Source: Alcanivorax sp. (lineage in GTDB: Bacteria > Pseudomonadota > Gammaproteobacteria > Pseudomonadales > Alcanivoracaceae). Taken from it: a DNA stretch of 64,000 nt. Both the position numbers and the translations under genes were made by a program. The stretch covers positions 186,001 to 250,000 of the forward strand of contig NZ_NVWY01000001.1 of assembly GCF_002733835.1 (NCBI RefSeq), given 5' to 3'. Shown piece after piece: positions 29,538 to 39,354 of the stretch (the first letter of the stretch is position 1; each line of letters starts with the position of its first letter). Under the pieces are notes generated by a model. That model made no database searches, was not told where the DNA came from, and saw only the letters and a program-made list of their open reading frames with translations.

Positions 29538-31418
29538 ATGGAATTTAGAAAGGCTTATCTGGCAGCACTTCTGGCTGCCGCTGTAGTGGCCGGCTGCTCC
29601 ACCACTCCTTCATCAAAGACCAAGGTCTATGAAACCCCCGCCGTTGCCACGCCCCGCGCACCGACAGACGCGCCCGCTGCGCTCTCTGCCGCCCGCAACC
29701 AACTTGCCGGCATGGATGCCGACGAACGCATTACCTCTACGCTATCCTGGGCCTCCACCTATCTGGGCGAAAAACGGGCTGCCGATGCAAGCCAATTGCT
29801 CGCCGACCTGAACCCCGGACAACTCAGCAGTGAGCAGCGTTTTACCTGGTTGCTACTCAGCGGCCGCGCCCAGCTCGGCCAACAGCAAGCGGACAAGACC
29901 CTGACACTGCTACAGCAGTACCAGGACGAAATACTGCAATATCCCGCCGAGCATCAAGCCCAGCTGGATCTGTTGCGCGCCGACGCCCTGGCCATGCAAG
30001 GCAAGCTGCTGGACAGCCTGCAGCAACGCGTCGCCGCCCACCCGCTCCTCAGCGAGGATGACCAGGGCTACAACCACAACATGATCTGGCAGCTGCTGAT
30101 GCAACTGCCCAACACCGATCTGGCCGACGCCATCGATGGCAGCAGTGGCGACTTGCGTGGCTGGCTTACCCTGGCCCAGCTGTACCGCGACCCCATTGCC
30201 GACCTGGACGCCCAGGTCACCCGGCTGAATCAGTGGAGCGCCCAGTGGCGTACCCACCCGGCCATCGACGATGTGCCGCAAATGCTGGACGCCCTGGAAA
30301 AAGCCGCCAGCCAGCGCCCCAGCCAGGTCGCCATCCTGCTGCCGACCACCGGCCCACTGCAAACCGCCGGCAAGGCCCTGCAGGAAGGCATCATGACCGC
30401 CTTTTACCAGCAGCAGAAAAACGGCCAACCGCCCACGTTGCGCTTCTACGATTCCGGTGGCGACGATGTGCTTGCGGTGTATCAACAAGCCGTCACGGAT
30501 GGCGCTGATTTCGTTCTCGGCCCTCTGGCCAAAGACAAAGCTGCAACCATCGCGGCCCAGGGCACGCTGCCAGTCACCACACTGGCATTGAACTACATCG
30601 ACACCGACAACCGCCCCGATAATTTTTTCCAGTTTGGCCTGGCGCCGGAAGATGAAGCCCGCCAGATTGCTAACCATGGCGCCCGCAAAGGCGCCCTGCA
30701 GGCCGGCATTCTCTATCCGGAAGGAGAATGGGGTGCCCGGGTTGCCCAGGCCTTCGTTGATCGCTGGCAGGAGCTGGGCGGCTCAGTCACCATCACTCGC
30801 ACCTACCAGGAAGGGCCCAGCATCGGCGAAACCGTCAAGGAAATGCTGCTGGTGGCACAAAGCCAGAAACGCGGCAATGCTGTCAGCCGTTTCACCAGCC
30901 TGAAGATGGATAACCAGCCTCGCCGTCGCCAGGACATGGATTTCCTGTTCCTGCTTGCTGACCCCAATCAGGGGCGCCAGGTGAAACCCGCACTGAACTT
31001 CCACTACGCCAAAGACCTGCCGGTCTACTCCACCGCCCTGATTTACAGCGGTGAAGACAACCCTCGTCGTGACCAGGATCTTAACGGCATCCGCTTTGTC
31101 GACATGCCCTGGATTCTCACTGACGACAACCAGGCCCTGCATGACGCCGCCAACGAGCAATGGCCAGACGGCCATGGCCGCTACGAACGCCTGTTTGCCA
31201 TGGGCATCGATGCCTACCGGCTGCAAGGGCGGCTGTATCTGCTGAACGCCCTGCCCTCCAGCGAGCTCCCCGGTGTCACCGGCCGCCTGCACATGGAAAA
31301 CCAGCGCATTGTTCGCGAACTGAACTGGGCGGTTTTTGTGGGCGGCAAGGCAAAAACGCTGCCACAAGTGACCGAGACAGGCCAAAACAACCTTCCCCAT
31401 GCCGCTACTACGCAGTAA
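29538..31418 (+). CDS. lpoA: Penicillin-binding protein activator LpoA
   Basis: 626 aa outer-membrane lipoprotein: signal peptide with lipobox VVAGC (Cys20), helical TPR-like N-domain to about residue 265, then a periplasmic-binding-protein-like C-domain starting QVAILLPTTGPLQTAG. LpoA stimulates PBP1a from the outer membrane. A TACAAT -10 candidate is at 29510-29515. First gene of the lpoA-yraN-diaA-dolP run; its end overlaps yraN by 20 bases. Confidence 0.95.
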   Translation: MEFRKAYLAALLAAAVVAGCSTTPSSKTKVYETPAVATPRAPTDAPAALSAARNQLAGMDADERITSTLSWASTYLGEKRAADASQLLADLNPGQLSSEQRFTWLLLSGRAQLGQQQADKTLTLLQQYQDEILQYPAEHQAQLDLLRADALAMQGKLLDSLQQRVAAHPLLSEDDQGYNHNMIWQLLMQLPNTDLADAIDGSSGDLRGWLTLAQLYRDPIADLDAQVTRLNQWSAQWRTHPAIDDVPQMLDALEKAASQRPSQVAILLPTTGPLQTAGKALQEGIMTAFYQQQKNGQPPTLRFYDSGGDDVLAVYQQAVTDGADFVLGPLAKDKAATIAAQGTLPVTTLALNYIDTDNRPDNFFQFGLAPEDEARQIANHGARKGALQAGILYPEGEWGARVAQAFVDRWQELGGSVTITRTYQEGPSIGETVKEMLLVAQSQKRGNAVSRFTSLKMDNQPRRRQDMDFLFLLADPNQGRQVKPALNFHYAKDLPVYSTALIYSGEDNPRRDQDLNGIRFVDMPWILTDDNQALHDAANEQWPDGHGRYERLFAMGIDAYRLQGRLYLLNALPSSELPGVTGRLHMENQRIVRELNWAVFVGGKAKTLPQVTETGQNNLPHAATTQ

Positions 31419-31776
31419 GAAAGACACCGGCCGGGACGCGGAAAAGCTTGCCGCGAAGTGGCTGGTCGACCAGGGACTGACCGTTGTGGAGCGCAACTTC
31501 CATTGCCGTCAGGGAGAAATTGATCTGATCCTGCTGGATCAGGACACTCTGGTCTTCACCGAAGTACGCTGGCGCAAACACCAGAGCCATGGTGGCGCGC
31601 TTGCCTCGGTGGATCAGAATAAACAACGGCGACTGATCAGCGCGGCCCAGCACTTTCTGGCCCGCCACCCGGAACATCATCACCGGCCCTGCCGATTCGA
31701 TGTGCTGGGCATGGAACCGGACAACCAGCAGACTGTCCTTTACCAATGGATACAAAACGCCTTTTATAGCGAATAA
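31399..31776 (+). CDS. yraN: YraN family (UPF0102) endonuclease-like protein
   Basis: 125 aa. Restriction-endonuclease-like fold; signature GRDAEKLAAKWL near the N-terminus, GEIDLILLDQDTLVFTEVRWR with D and E of the putative metal site, and the KQRRLISAAQHFL helix. The substrate is not established. The start lies inside lpoA, so translation is coupled. Confidence 0.92.
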   Translation: MPLLRSKKDTGRDAEKLAAKWLVDQGLTVVERNFHCRQGEIDLILLDQDTLVFTEVRWRKHQSHGGALASVDQNKQRRLISAAQHFLARHPEHHHRPCRFDVLGMEPDNQQTVLYQWIQNAFYSE

Positions 31777-31803
31777 GCTACACAGCAGAATGTGAAAGAT
31801 TGA

Positions 31804-32432
<629 letters not shown>

Positions 32433-32433
<1 letters not shown>

Positions 32434-33020
32434 TGGTCGCACGCTTCATCCGCTTATCGACTCTTGCAACCCTGGCTCTGTTGTTCAGCCTGACCACCGG
32501 GTGCGCCTCCCTGTCCAAGGGCATGTCCGACCAGCCCACGGACCAGGATCATGGCTCACGGACTCTTGGCGCCTTTGTGGAAGATGGCAACATCGAGCGA
32601 AAAGTCGCCGTCAACCTGTCGCGGGCCAGCGCCGAGCTGGACGAGTCCCGTATCGTGGTAGTCAGCTACAACGGCAACGTCTTGCTTGCAGGCCAGGTAG
32701 CCAATGAAGACCTGAGCACCCAGGCGGAAAATATCGCCAGCCAGGTACGCCATGTGCGCAACGTGCACAACGAACTGCAGATAGTGGGCTCAGGCTCCTT
32801 CCTGGCTCGCACCAATGACACCTGGCTCACCAGCAAGGTAAAAAGCCGCCTGCTGATCAACGGCGATGCGCCGGGCTGGCGCACCAAGGTGGTGACGGAA
32901 AACGGCGTGGTCTACCTGATGGGCCTGCTCACCCATGCCGAAGCCGACGCCGTGGTCGCCCAGGTACAGAAGGTGTATGGCGTACAGAAGATCGTAAAGA
33001 TCATCGAGTATATCGACTAG
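32433..33020 (+). CDS. dolP: Outer-membrane BON-domain lipoprotein DolP
   Basis: 195 aa (YraP). Signal peptide with lipobox LTTGC (Cys24), then two BON domains (about 53-120 and 125-193), e.g. VSYNGNVLLAGQV and VVTENGVVYLMGLL. DolP supports outer-membrane integrity at division sites and BAM function. The start overlaps the diaA stop by one base (TAATG). Confidence 0.94.
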
Positions 33021-33068
33021 GCGCTGCGCGCCGGCAACCCACCTCCGCGTCACGGCCCACGGAAAACA

Positions 33069-33095
33069 AAAAGCCCGCTCAGTGAGCGGGCTTTT
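33069..33095. terminator. Bidirectional terminator between dolP and sspB
   Basis: Perfect 11-bp stem AAAAGCCCGCT / AGCGGGCTTTT with loop CAGTG and T-runs on both strands. It serves the convergent dolP and sspB genes. Confidence 0.88.
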
Positions 33096-33130
33096 GCGTG
33101 TTGCATGCAGCGTGAGGCGTGCTGCGTCTC
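33096..33130 (+). repeat. Heptad array, GCGTGxx class, dolP/sspB
   Basis: Five units in exact register directly after the terminator T-run (GCGTGTT, GCGTGAG, GCGTGCT among them), ending six bases from the sspB stop. The opposite side (33021-33060) shows only a weak, doubtful mirror arm. Confidence 0.65.
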
Positions 33131-33136
33131 ACTTTC

Positions 33137-33538
33137 TTATTTTACCACTTTCAGGTGGCTGACCTTGCCTTTGCCTTCCTCTTTCTTCTCAGGCTCCGGG
33201 GTCGTCGGTGGCTCCGGTGGGTCCACCGGGTCAAACGCCATACCCTGGCCGTTTTCACGGGCAAAGATCGCTACCACCGCATTCACTGGCACCCGGATCG
33301 TCATGGGCATGCCACCAAAGCGGGCAGAAAAGGCAATTTCATCATTATCCGCCACAAACTGGGTTACCGCGCGCGGCGCAATGTTCAGCACGATCTGGCC
33401 GTCCTGCACAAAGTCCTGCGGCACTTCCACACCCGGGAAACTGGCATTCACTGCCAGGTGGGTAGTCAGGCCGTTATCGCAGATCCATTCGTGGATCGCC
33501 CGTATCAGATACGGGCGATTGGAGGTCATTTCGGACAT
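33137..33538 (-). CDS. sspB: ClpXP adaptor SspB
   Basis: 133 aa. N-terminal substrate-binding domain (NRPYLIRAIHEWICDNGLTTHLAV), then a Pro/Glu-rich flexible linker and the C-terminal ClpX-docking peptide VSHLKVVK. It delivers ssrA-tagged proteins to ClpXP. Two bases separate it from sspA. Confidence 0.95.
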   Translation of the reverse strand: MSEMTSNRPYLIRAIHEWICDNGLTTHLAVNASFPGVEVPQDFVQDGQIVLNIAPRAVTQFVADNDEIAFSARFGGMPMTIRVPVNAVVAIFARENGQGMAFDPVDPPEPPTTPEPEKKEEGKGKVSHLKVVK

Positions 33539-33540
33539 GG

Positions 33541-34179
33541 TTACAGCGGGTTACGCAGTTCGCGCTCGGCGTCGGTCAGGCTGGCCTGGAACGCATCACG
33601 ATCAAACAGACGCTCGGCGTAGTCCAGCAACGGCTTGACCTGCTTGGCAGGCAGCTCAATACCCAACGCCGGCAACCGCCACAAGATCGGCGCCACCACG
33701 CAGTCCACCAAGGTGAACTCTTCGCTCATGAAGTACGGCAGCTCGCTGAAGATCGGCGCGGTGGCAATAATCGCCTCACGCAGTTCCTTGCGACGCTTGT
33801 TCAGGCTGGCGTCTTTCTCTTCACCGGCCAGGATCGCATCCACATGACCACACCAGTCACGCTCCACGCGGTGAATCAACAGGCGGCTCTGGGCACGCGC
33901 CACCGGGTAAACCGGCAACAACGGCGGATGCGGGAAACGCTCGTCCAGATACTCCATGATCACCGTGGACTGAAACAGGGTCAGCTCACGATCAACCAGC
34001 GTGGGCACTTCATTGTACGGGTTCAGCGAGGCCAGATCTTCCGGCTTGTTGCTGCTGTCCACATCAACGATATCGACTGTGACCCCTTTTTCTGCCAGCA
34101 CGATACGCACGCGATGGCTGTAATGATCTTCCGGGGAAGAAAAGAAAGTCATTGAAGAACGCTTGGTCACCACACCCAT
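33541..34179 (-). CDS. sspA: Stringent starvation protein A (GST fold)
   Basis: 212 aa. Glutathione-transferase-like protein that binds RNA polymerase. Thioredoxin-like N-domain with [19 protein letters not shown] and the cis-Pro [11 protein letters not shown]; an all-helical C-domain. The usual GST catalytic residue is absent, as in SspA. Co-transcribed with sspB; downstream of petABC. Confidence 0.94.
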   Translation of the reverse strand: MGVVTKRSSMTFFSSPEDHYSHRVRIVLAEKGVTVDIVDVDSSNKPEDLASLNPYNEVPTLVDRELTLFQSTVIMEYLDERFPHPPLLPVYPVARAQSRLLIHRVERDWCGHVDAILAGEEKDASLNKRRKELREAIIATAPIFSELPYFMSEEFTLVDCVVAPILWRLPALGIELPAKQVKPLLDYAERLFDRDAFQASLTDAERELRNPL

Positions 34180-34215
34180 TGTCGAGTCATCTCCACACTA
34201 GTGATCTATAACAGA

Positions 34216-34247
34216 AACAGGGTAACCGCTTACGCGGATACCCTGTT
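34216..34247 (-). terminator. Terminator of the petABC operon
   Basis: Long stem AACAGGGTA-x-CCGC / GCGG-x-TACCCTGTT with a TTAC loop and one internal mismatch, 27 bases past the petC stop. Confidence 0.75.
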
Positions 34248-34273
34248 CAACGCTGGAATCCTACACTGAAGTA

Positions 34274-34930
34274 TCAGTGTACGTCTTTCCAGTATTCCTT
34301 TTTGAGCAGGTAAGCCGGGATCAACAGGATGCCCAGGAAGACCAGCACATAAACACCCAGACGTTCACGCTGCGGGCGAACCGGCTCCGCAGTGTAGGTC
34401 AGGAAGTTAGTGATATCGCCCATGGCCTGCTTGAACTCGTCTTCGCCCAACTCTTCTTCCAGACCCGCCATCACGTGGGGCATACCCACGCTCGGGAACA
34501 CATGGTTGTTGTAACCGAACGGACGGGACTCATCTTCGTAGAAGTTGATCAGGTACGAATACACCCAGTCGGAAGAACGGTACCGGGTCACCATGGTGAG
34601 ATCCGGCGGTGCATTACCAAACCACTTCTTCGCGTCGTCCTGGTCCATGGCGTTATGCATCTGGTCACCGAACTTGTCACTGACGAAGTTCAGGTTCTCC
34701 ATCACCAGCTCTTCCGGCATGTCCAGATCTTCCGCCATGCGGCTGTAGCGCTGGTACTGCAGGGTATGGCAACCCAGGCAGTAGTTGACGAACAGCTTGG
34801 CACCGTTTTGCAGGCTGACCTTGTCTTGCAGGTTTACCGGCGCTTTAACCACGTACTCGTTGTGGCCACCGCCAGCCGCGAATGCGACCAACGGCAGGCA
34901 GCTGAAAAGAATAACCGCTAGTTTCTTCAT
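34274..34930 (-). CDS. petC: Cytochrome c1 of the bc1 complex
   Basis: 218 aa. Sec signal peptide (MKKLAVILFSCLPLVAFA), haem c motif CLGCH (51-55), a methionine ligand region near VGMPHVM, and a C-terminal anchoring helix (YVLVFLGILLIPAYLL). It passes electrons from the Rieske protein to soluble cytochrome c. It shares one base with petB. Confidence 0.96.
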   Translation of the reverse strand: MKKLAVILFSCLPLVAFAAGGGHNEYVVKAPVNLQDKVSLQNGAKLFVNYCLGCHTLQYQRYSRMAEDLDMPEELVMENLNFVSDKFGDQMHNAMDQDDAKKWFGNAPPDLTMVTRYRSSDWVYSYLINFYEDESRPFGYNNHVFPSVGMPHVMAGLEEELGEDEFKQAMGDITNFLTYTAEPVRPQRERLGVYVLVFLGILLIPAYLLKKEYWKDVH

Positions 34931-36213
34931 CAGTGTCCCCCCGTTACCCGTTCCGGAACCGGCTTGGATTTCTCGAATTTATGCACGAACGGCATGATCA
35001 GCAGGAAGTAGCTGAAATAATAGATCGTGCCGAACTGCGCCATCATCGTCTTGCCTGGAGTTGCCGGCTGAGTACCGAAATAGCCCAGCATCAGGAAGTC
35101 CAGCACGAAGAGCGTCATGAAGATCTTGCTCCAGATACCGCGATAGCGAATGGACTTCACCGGGTGACGATCCAGCCACGGGATCACGAACAGGATCACG
35201 ATCGCGCCGCCCATGGCCACCAGACCCCATGCCTTGGAAGACATGATGAAGTCGATGGTTGTGGCACGCAGCATGGCGTAATACGGGCCGTAGTACCAAA
35301 CCGGCGCAATGTGGTCAGGAGTTTTCAGCGGGTTGGCCGGCTCGAAGTTCGGCTTCTCCAACAGGTAACCACCACCATCCGGGAAGAAGAAGATCACCAC
35401 GGAGAAGATCATCAGGAAGACAATCACGCCGGGCAGGTCCTTCACGGTGTAGTAAGGGTGGAACGGAATGCCGTCAACCGGAACGCCGTTTTCATCCTTG
35501 TTCTGCTTGATTTCCACGCCGTCCGGGTTGTTGGAACCCACTTCGTGCAGCGCCAGAATGTGCAGCACCACCAGAGCAAGCAACACAATCGGAATAGCGA
35601 CAACGTGCAGCGCGAAGAACTTGTTCACCGTGGCAGTGGACAGCAGGTAATCGCCGCGCACCCAGGTAGTCAGGCCTTCACCAATTTCCTTGGCGTCTGC
35701 CGCACTAATGAACGGCAGCAGATCAAACGGGATCGCGCCCGCCAGGGAGATAATTACCTGGGCACCCCAGTAGGACATGTTGCCCCAGGGCAGTACGTAA
35801 CCGAGGAAACCTTCGGCCATCAGCGCCAGGTAGATCAGCATACCGAAGATCCACACCAGCTCCCGCGGCGGCTTGTAGGAGCCGTACATCAGGCCACGGA
35901 ACATGTGCAGGTACACCACAGCAAAGAACGCAGACGCGCCCACTGCGTGCATGTAGCGGATCAGCCAGCCCCACTCCACATCACGCATGATGTATTCAAC
36001 GGAGGCAAAGCCTTCGTTGGGGGAGAAGAACATGGTCAGCCAGATGCCGGTGAGCAGCTGGTTTACAAGCACCACGATGGAAAGCACACCAAAGTAGTAC
36101 CAGAAGTTGAAGTTCTTCGGCGCATAGTATTCGGACATGTGACGCTTGTAGGCGTCTACCACGGGCAGACGGGCATCTACCCAATCGACAACGCGATTCA
36201 CCATTCCCATCAT
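34930..36213 (-). CDS. petB: Cytochrome b of the bc1 complex
   Basis: 427 aa, eight membrane helices with the bis-haem four-helix bundle. Haem His pairs are in IRYMHAVGASAFF/HMFRG and in LHVVAIPIVLLALVVLHILALHEVG. The quinol site segment is a PEW-like turn (PVWYYG). Overlaps petA by four bases. Confidence 0.96.
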   Translation of the reverse strand: MMGMVNRVVDWVDARLPVVDAYKRHMSEYYAPKNFNFWYYFGVLSIVVLVNQLLTGIWLTMFFSPNEGFASVEYIMRDVEWGWLIRYMHAVGASAFFAVVYLHMFRGLMYGSYKPPRELVWIFGMLIYLALMAEGFLGYVLPWGNMSYWGAQVIISLAGAIPFDLLPFISAADAKEIGEGLTTWVRGDYLLSTATVNKFFALHVVAIPIVLLALVVLHILALHEVGSNNPDGVEIKQNKDENGVPVDGIPFHPYYTVKDLPGVIVFLMIFSVVIFFFPDGGGYLLEKPNFEPANPLKTPDHIAPVWYYGPYYAMLRATTIDFIMSSKAWGLVAMGGAIVILFVIPWLDRHPVKSIRYRGIWSKIFMTLFVLDFLMLGYFGTQPATPGKTMMAQFGTIYYFSYFLLIMPFVHKFEKSKPVPERVTGGH

Positions 36214-36797
36214 GCCTTGGTCTCCCCTTCCTCAGAGCCGACGATAACGACAGCTTCGCTCAGGTAAGAATGCGGCGGAACCACCAGATTGGTGGGTGCC
36301 GGAACGCTCTTGTACACCCGGCCGGCCAGATCGAACTTGGAGCCATGACAGGGGCAGAAGAAGCCACCATGCTCCAGTTCTACCGTCGGCTGATCCTCAA
36401 AGAGCGGGGAGCAGCCCAGGTGAGTACAAGTACCAATCAGGACCAGATATTCCTTCTTGATAGAGCGCCACTCGTTTCTGGCATATTCCGGCTGCTGATC
36501 CGCTTCGGAAGCAGGGTCACGAAGCTTCTCGTCCAGCTTCGGCAAGGTATCCAGCATATCGTCCGTGCGACGCACCACCCAGATGGGCTGGCCTCGCCAT
36601 TCTTCTACTACGCGCTGCCCCGCTTCCAACCGGCCAATATCCACTTTTACCGGCGCACCGGCATTTTTGGCTTTGGCACTAGGTTGCCAGGACTTAACGA
36701 AAGGTACAGCCACGCCAACGGCTCCTGCGGCACCAATCGCCGAAGTCAAGCCAATCAGGAAAGTGCGGCGGCTGCTATTAACGCCGTCGTTGCTCAT
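36210..36797 (-). CDS. petA: Rieske iron-sulfur subunit of the bc1 complex
   Basis: 195 aa. N-terminal twin-arginine signal (SSRRTFLIGL) with a membrane anchor, then the 2Fe-2S cluster boxes CTHLGC (124-129) and CPCHGS (148-153). First gene of petABC. The 214-nt gap to rpsI should carry the promoter; no convincing -35/-10 pair was found. Confidence 0.96.
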   Translation of the reverse strand: MSNDGVNSSRRTFLIGLTSAIGAAGAVGVAVPFVKSWQPSAKAKNAGAPVKVDIGRLEAGQRVVEEWRGQPIWVVRRTDDMLDTLPKLDEKLRDPASEADQQPEYARNEWRSIKKEYLVLIGTCTHLGCSPLFEDQPTVELEHGGFFCPCHGSKFDLAGRVYKSVPAPTNLVVPPHSYLSEAVVIVGSEEGETKA

Positions 36798-36956
36798 TGA
36801 GTTATTCTCCCCTTAGATCCCACGCTCGGGGTTAATCCGGGACGCGAAGTTTATCCTCGTGTCACGGACGGAGTAAGGCGGCGCAAATGGTAAAGAAAAA
36901 GCCCACACCTGACAACCGGTTATTACCCCGCCAGAATCGCTAAACACCTGATTTGA

Positions 36957-36993
36957 ACACAAAAAAGCCCAGCATTGCTGGGCTTTTTTGTGT
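36957..36993 (-). terminator. Terminator of rplM-rpsI
   Basis: Perfect 17-bp stem 36957-36973 / 36977-36993 with three-base loop ATT and six-T runs on both strands, 18 bases past the rpsI stop. Confidence 0.92.
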
Positions 36994-37019
36994 AGCTGTA
37001 GTGCTTGAAGCTTAACGCT
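36991..37019 (+). repeat. Heptad array, xxxxGCT class, at the rpsI 3' end
   Basis: GCT recurs at spacing 8, 7, 7 (units such as TGAAGCT and TAACGCT). The array runs from the terminator stem into the last two codons of rpsI. No mirror arm is seen on the other side of the terminator. Confidence 0.5.
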
Positions 37020-37407
37020 TGGAGAACTGCGGACGACGACGCGCCTTGCGCAGACCCACTTTCTTACGCTCAACTTCACGGGCATCACGTGTCACGTAAC
37101 CGGCACGACGCAGCTGACCACGCAGCTCACCGTCATACTCCATCAGCGCACGGGTAATACCGTGACGGATGGCGCCAGCCTGACCGTTGTTACCGCCACC
37201 GCTAACGGTAACCAGCACATCAAACTTGTCCGTCGCTTCCACCAGCTCCAGCGGTTGACGAACAACCATCTGGTTGGTTTTACGGCCGAAATACACATCC
37301 AGCGGGCGACCATTAACGCTGATCTTGCCACTACCCGGACGCAGAAAAACGCGAGCGGAAGAGGTCTTGCGGCGACCGGTTCCGTAGTTGGTTTCTACAG
37401 TTGCCAT
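37012..37407 (-). CDS. rpsI: 30S ribosomal protein S9
   Basis: 131 aa from ATG 37407, with AAGGGG seven bases upstream; a TTG at 37413 is in frame but unlikely. Typical [15 protein letters not shown]-terminus and the C-terminal tail RRPQFSKR that reaches the P-site tRNA. Eleven bases downstream of rplM, forming the universal L13-S9 operon. Confidence 0.98.
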   Translation of the reverse strand: MATVETNYGTGRRKTSSARVFLRPGSGKISVNGRPLDVYFGRKTNQMVVRQPLELVEATDKFDVLVTVSGGGNNGQAGAIRHGITRALMEYDGELRGQLRRAGYVTRDAREVERKKVGLRKARRRPQFSKR

Positions 37408-37418
37408 CGACAAACCCC

Positions 37419-37847
37419 TTAAATTTCCAGCTGCTGCGGCTGCTGAGCGGTATGCGGATGCTCAGTGCCTGCGTAAACTTTCAGTTTGCGGAACATGGCG
37501 CGGCCCAGCGGGTTACGCGGCAACATGCCCTTGATCGCCTTCTCGATGATCATCTCAGGCTTTTCCGCCTGCAGAGTCGCAAAGTTGGCTTCTTTCAGGC
37601 CACCCGGGTAACCGGTGTGACGGTAATACATTTTGTCTGACGCCTTGTTACCGGTAACGGCCACTTTATCGGCATTGATCACAACAATGTAATCACCGGT
37701 ATCGACATGTGGAGTAAACTCCGGCTTGTGCTTACCGCGCAGACGGCTGGCGACTTCAGTAGCCAACCGACCCAACGTTTTGCCGGAGGCGTCTACCACA
37801 TACCAGTCGCGCTTTACGCTTTCCGGTTTTGCGCTGTAGGTCTTCAT
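37419..37847 (-). CDS. rplM: 50S ribosomal protein L13
   Basis: 142 aa from ATG 37847 with AGGG upstream. Starts [15 protein letters not shown] and has the conserved [11 protein letters not shown] and [20 protein letters not shown] blocks. The leader (37860-37915) can form a GCCCGGC/GCCGG-type hairpin that might be an autoregulatory target; this is inference. Confidence 0.98.
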   Translation of the reverse strand: MKTYSAKPESVKRDWYVVDASGKTLGRLATEVASRLRGKHKPEFTPHVDTGDYIVVINADKVAVTGNKASDKMYYRHTGYPGGLKEANFATLQAEKPEMIIEKAIKGMLPRNPLGRAMFRKLKVYAGTEHPHTAQQPQQLEI

Positions 37848-37925
37848 GGAATTCTGCCCTAAATTCAATATGTTACGGGTAGTAAACACCCGCCGGCGAC
37901 GGTTACGCCGGGCAAGAGAGCGCGA

Positions 37926-37954
37926 ATTCTACCCAAGCCCCCAAAAGAACACAA
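37926..37954 (-). promoter_or_regulatory. rplM-rpsI promoter
   Basis: Minus strand -35 TTGTGT (37949-37954), 17-nt spacer, -10 TAGAAT (37926-37931) followed by a GC-rich discriminator TCGCGC, typical of ribosomal promoters. A second TAGAATCGCGC lies farther upstream near 38070 and may be a tandem promoter. Confidence 0.7.
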
Positions 37955-38106
37955 GCAGTTCGGGGGCATTTGTTGTCACGGCACCGGATGGCCACAGATA
38001 AAGCCATGCCCCTCTGTACAAGCGGGTCATTGTGAAGCCGGCGGCACCATGTTGAGATTGAGCGCGATTCTACACCCTTGCAGCCCCCTCTTTAAAGGAG
38101 CAGACA

Positions 38107-39144
38107 ATGCAGTACCGCCGTCTCGGACGCACCGACCTTGAGGTTAGCGCCCTGTGCCTGGGCACCATGACCTGGGGAAGCCAGAATACCGCCGAACAAG
38201 GCCATGCACAGATGGACATGGCCCTGGAACATGGCATCAATTTTTTTGATACCGCCGAAATGTATGCGGTGCCCGCCAGCCCGGAAACGTCTTTTCGCAC
38301 CGAAACCATTATTGGTGAGTGGTTTGCCCGCAGCGGGAATCGCGACAAGGTTGTGCTGGCCACCAAGGCTGCCGGCCCCGGCGAGTACGTGAAACATATC
38401 CGTGGCGGCCCGCGCTTTAGCGCTGACAGCCTGCAAAACGCCGTGGAAGGCAGCCTGAAGCGCCTGCAGACCGATGTGATCGACGTTTACCAGCTGCACT
38501 GGCCCGAGCGCACCACCAATTTCTTTGGTCGTCTGGGCTACAAACACCGGGATGGCGAGGACGGCATTGCCATCAGCGAAACCGTTGCCGGGCTTAAAGC
38601 ACTGGTGGATGCAGGGAAAATTCGCCACTGGGGCCTGTCCAATGAAACCCCCTGGGGCACCATGCGCTTTATCCATGAAGCAGAGAAAATCGGCCTGGCG
38701 CCACCGGTCAGCATCCAGAACCCCTATTCACTGCTCAATCGCAGCTTCGAGGTGGGCCTGGCGGAAGTGGCACACCGGGAACAGGTGGGCCTGCTGGCCT
38801 ATTCGCCACTGGCCTTTGGCATGCTCAGCGGCAAGTACCGCAACGATCAGTGGCCGGAAGGCGCTCGCCTCACCCTGTTCAAGCAGTTCGCCCGCTACAC
38901 CAACCCCCAGGCCATCGCAGCCACCGAAGCCTACTGTGAACTGGCCAGTGAGCGCGGCATCACCCCGACCCAACTGGCGCTGCAGTTCGTCACCACACGC
39001 CCTTTCGTGACCAGCAACATTATTGGCGCTACCAACCTGGCGCAGCTGGAAGAAAACCTGAAAAGCATCGATGTGCCCTGGGACAAGGATCTGGAAAAGG
39101 CCCTGGAGGTCATCCATACCCGCTTCCCGTATCCGGCGCCCTGA
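38107..39144 (+). CDS. Aldo/keto reductase (Tas-like)
   Basis: 345 aa, AKR TIM barrel. Catalytic tetrad positions are visible: Asp and Tyr in FFDTAEMYAVP, Lys in VLATKAAG, His in YQLHWPER. NADPH-binding segments lie in the C-terminal part (IIGATNLAQLEENL). Substrate unknown. The start has AAAGGAG upstream. An AKR next to rplM, divergently oriented, also occurs in Pseudomonas, so this is a conserved neighbour and not a new arrival. Confidence 0.9.
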   Translation: MQYRRLGRTDLEVSALCLGTMTWGSQNTAEQGHAQMDMALEHGINFFDTAEMYAVPASPETSFRTETIIGEWFARSGNRDKVVLATKAAGPGEYVKHIRGGPRFSADSLQNAVEGSLKRLQTDVIDVYQLHWPERTTNFFGRLGYKHRDGEDGIAISETVAGLKALVDAGKIRHWGLSNETPWGTMRFIHEAEKIGLAPPVSIQNPYSLLNRSFEVGLAEVAHREQVGLLAYSPLAFGMLSGKYRNDQWPEGARLTLFKQFARYTNPQAIAATEAYCELASERGITPTQLALQFVTTRPFVTSNIIGATNLAQLEENLKSIDVPWDKDLEKALEVIHTRFPYPAP

Positions 39145-39146
39145 GA

Positions 39147-39212
39147 ACGCCTGACGCAACACGCCCGATGCATGACGCTAAAAGCGCAGGCTCCTCGCTG
39201 CAGGAGCCTGCG
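39147..39212 (+). repeat. Heptad array, ACGCxxx class, with hairpin after the AKR gene
   Basis: Five units at 39147-39181 (ACGCCTG, ACGCAAC, ACGCCCG among them), starting three bases after the stop. An 11-bp hairpin (39185-39195 / 39202-39212) without a T-run follows. A mirror arm around 39213-39252 is weak. Confidence 0.6.
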
Positions 39213-39321
39213 GCCAGCCTTGATGGCATGCCTGCAGCCAGGCGTCTACAGAACCCAAAGCGCAGCCGAGACCACAATCCATCCCGACAGACCTTGACGA
39301 TAGCACTCGTGCCGTGCCAAT

Positions 39322-39336
39322 GTTAACGCCGTTAAC
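39322..39336. promoter_or_regulatory. Palindromic operator upstream of the TetR gene
   Basis: GTTAACG-C-CGTTAAC, a perfect 7-1-7 palindrome 18 bases before the start codon, in the usual position for TetR autoregulation. The binding protein is inferred from position. Confidence 0.55.
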
Positions 39337-39354
39337 TTATCACAACGGATCAGT

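Noticed and set aside
33021-33060. Left heptad arm mirroring 33096-33130
   Set aside because: Only a loose GC-rich similarity in one phase; not distinguishable from composition.
34933-36267. 444-codon plus-strand open frame
   Set aside because: Antisense to petB with low-complexity His/Gln-rich translation; petB is clearly real.
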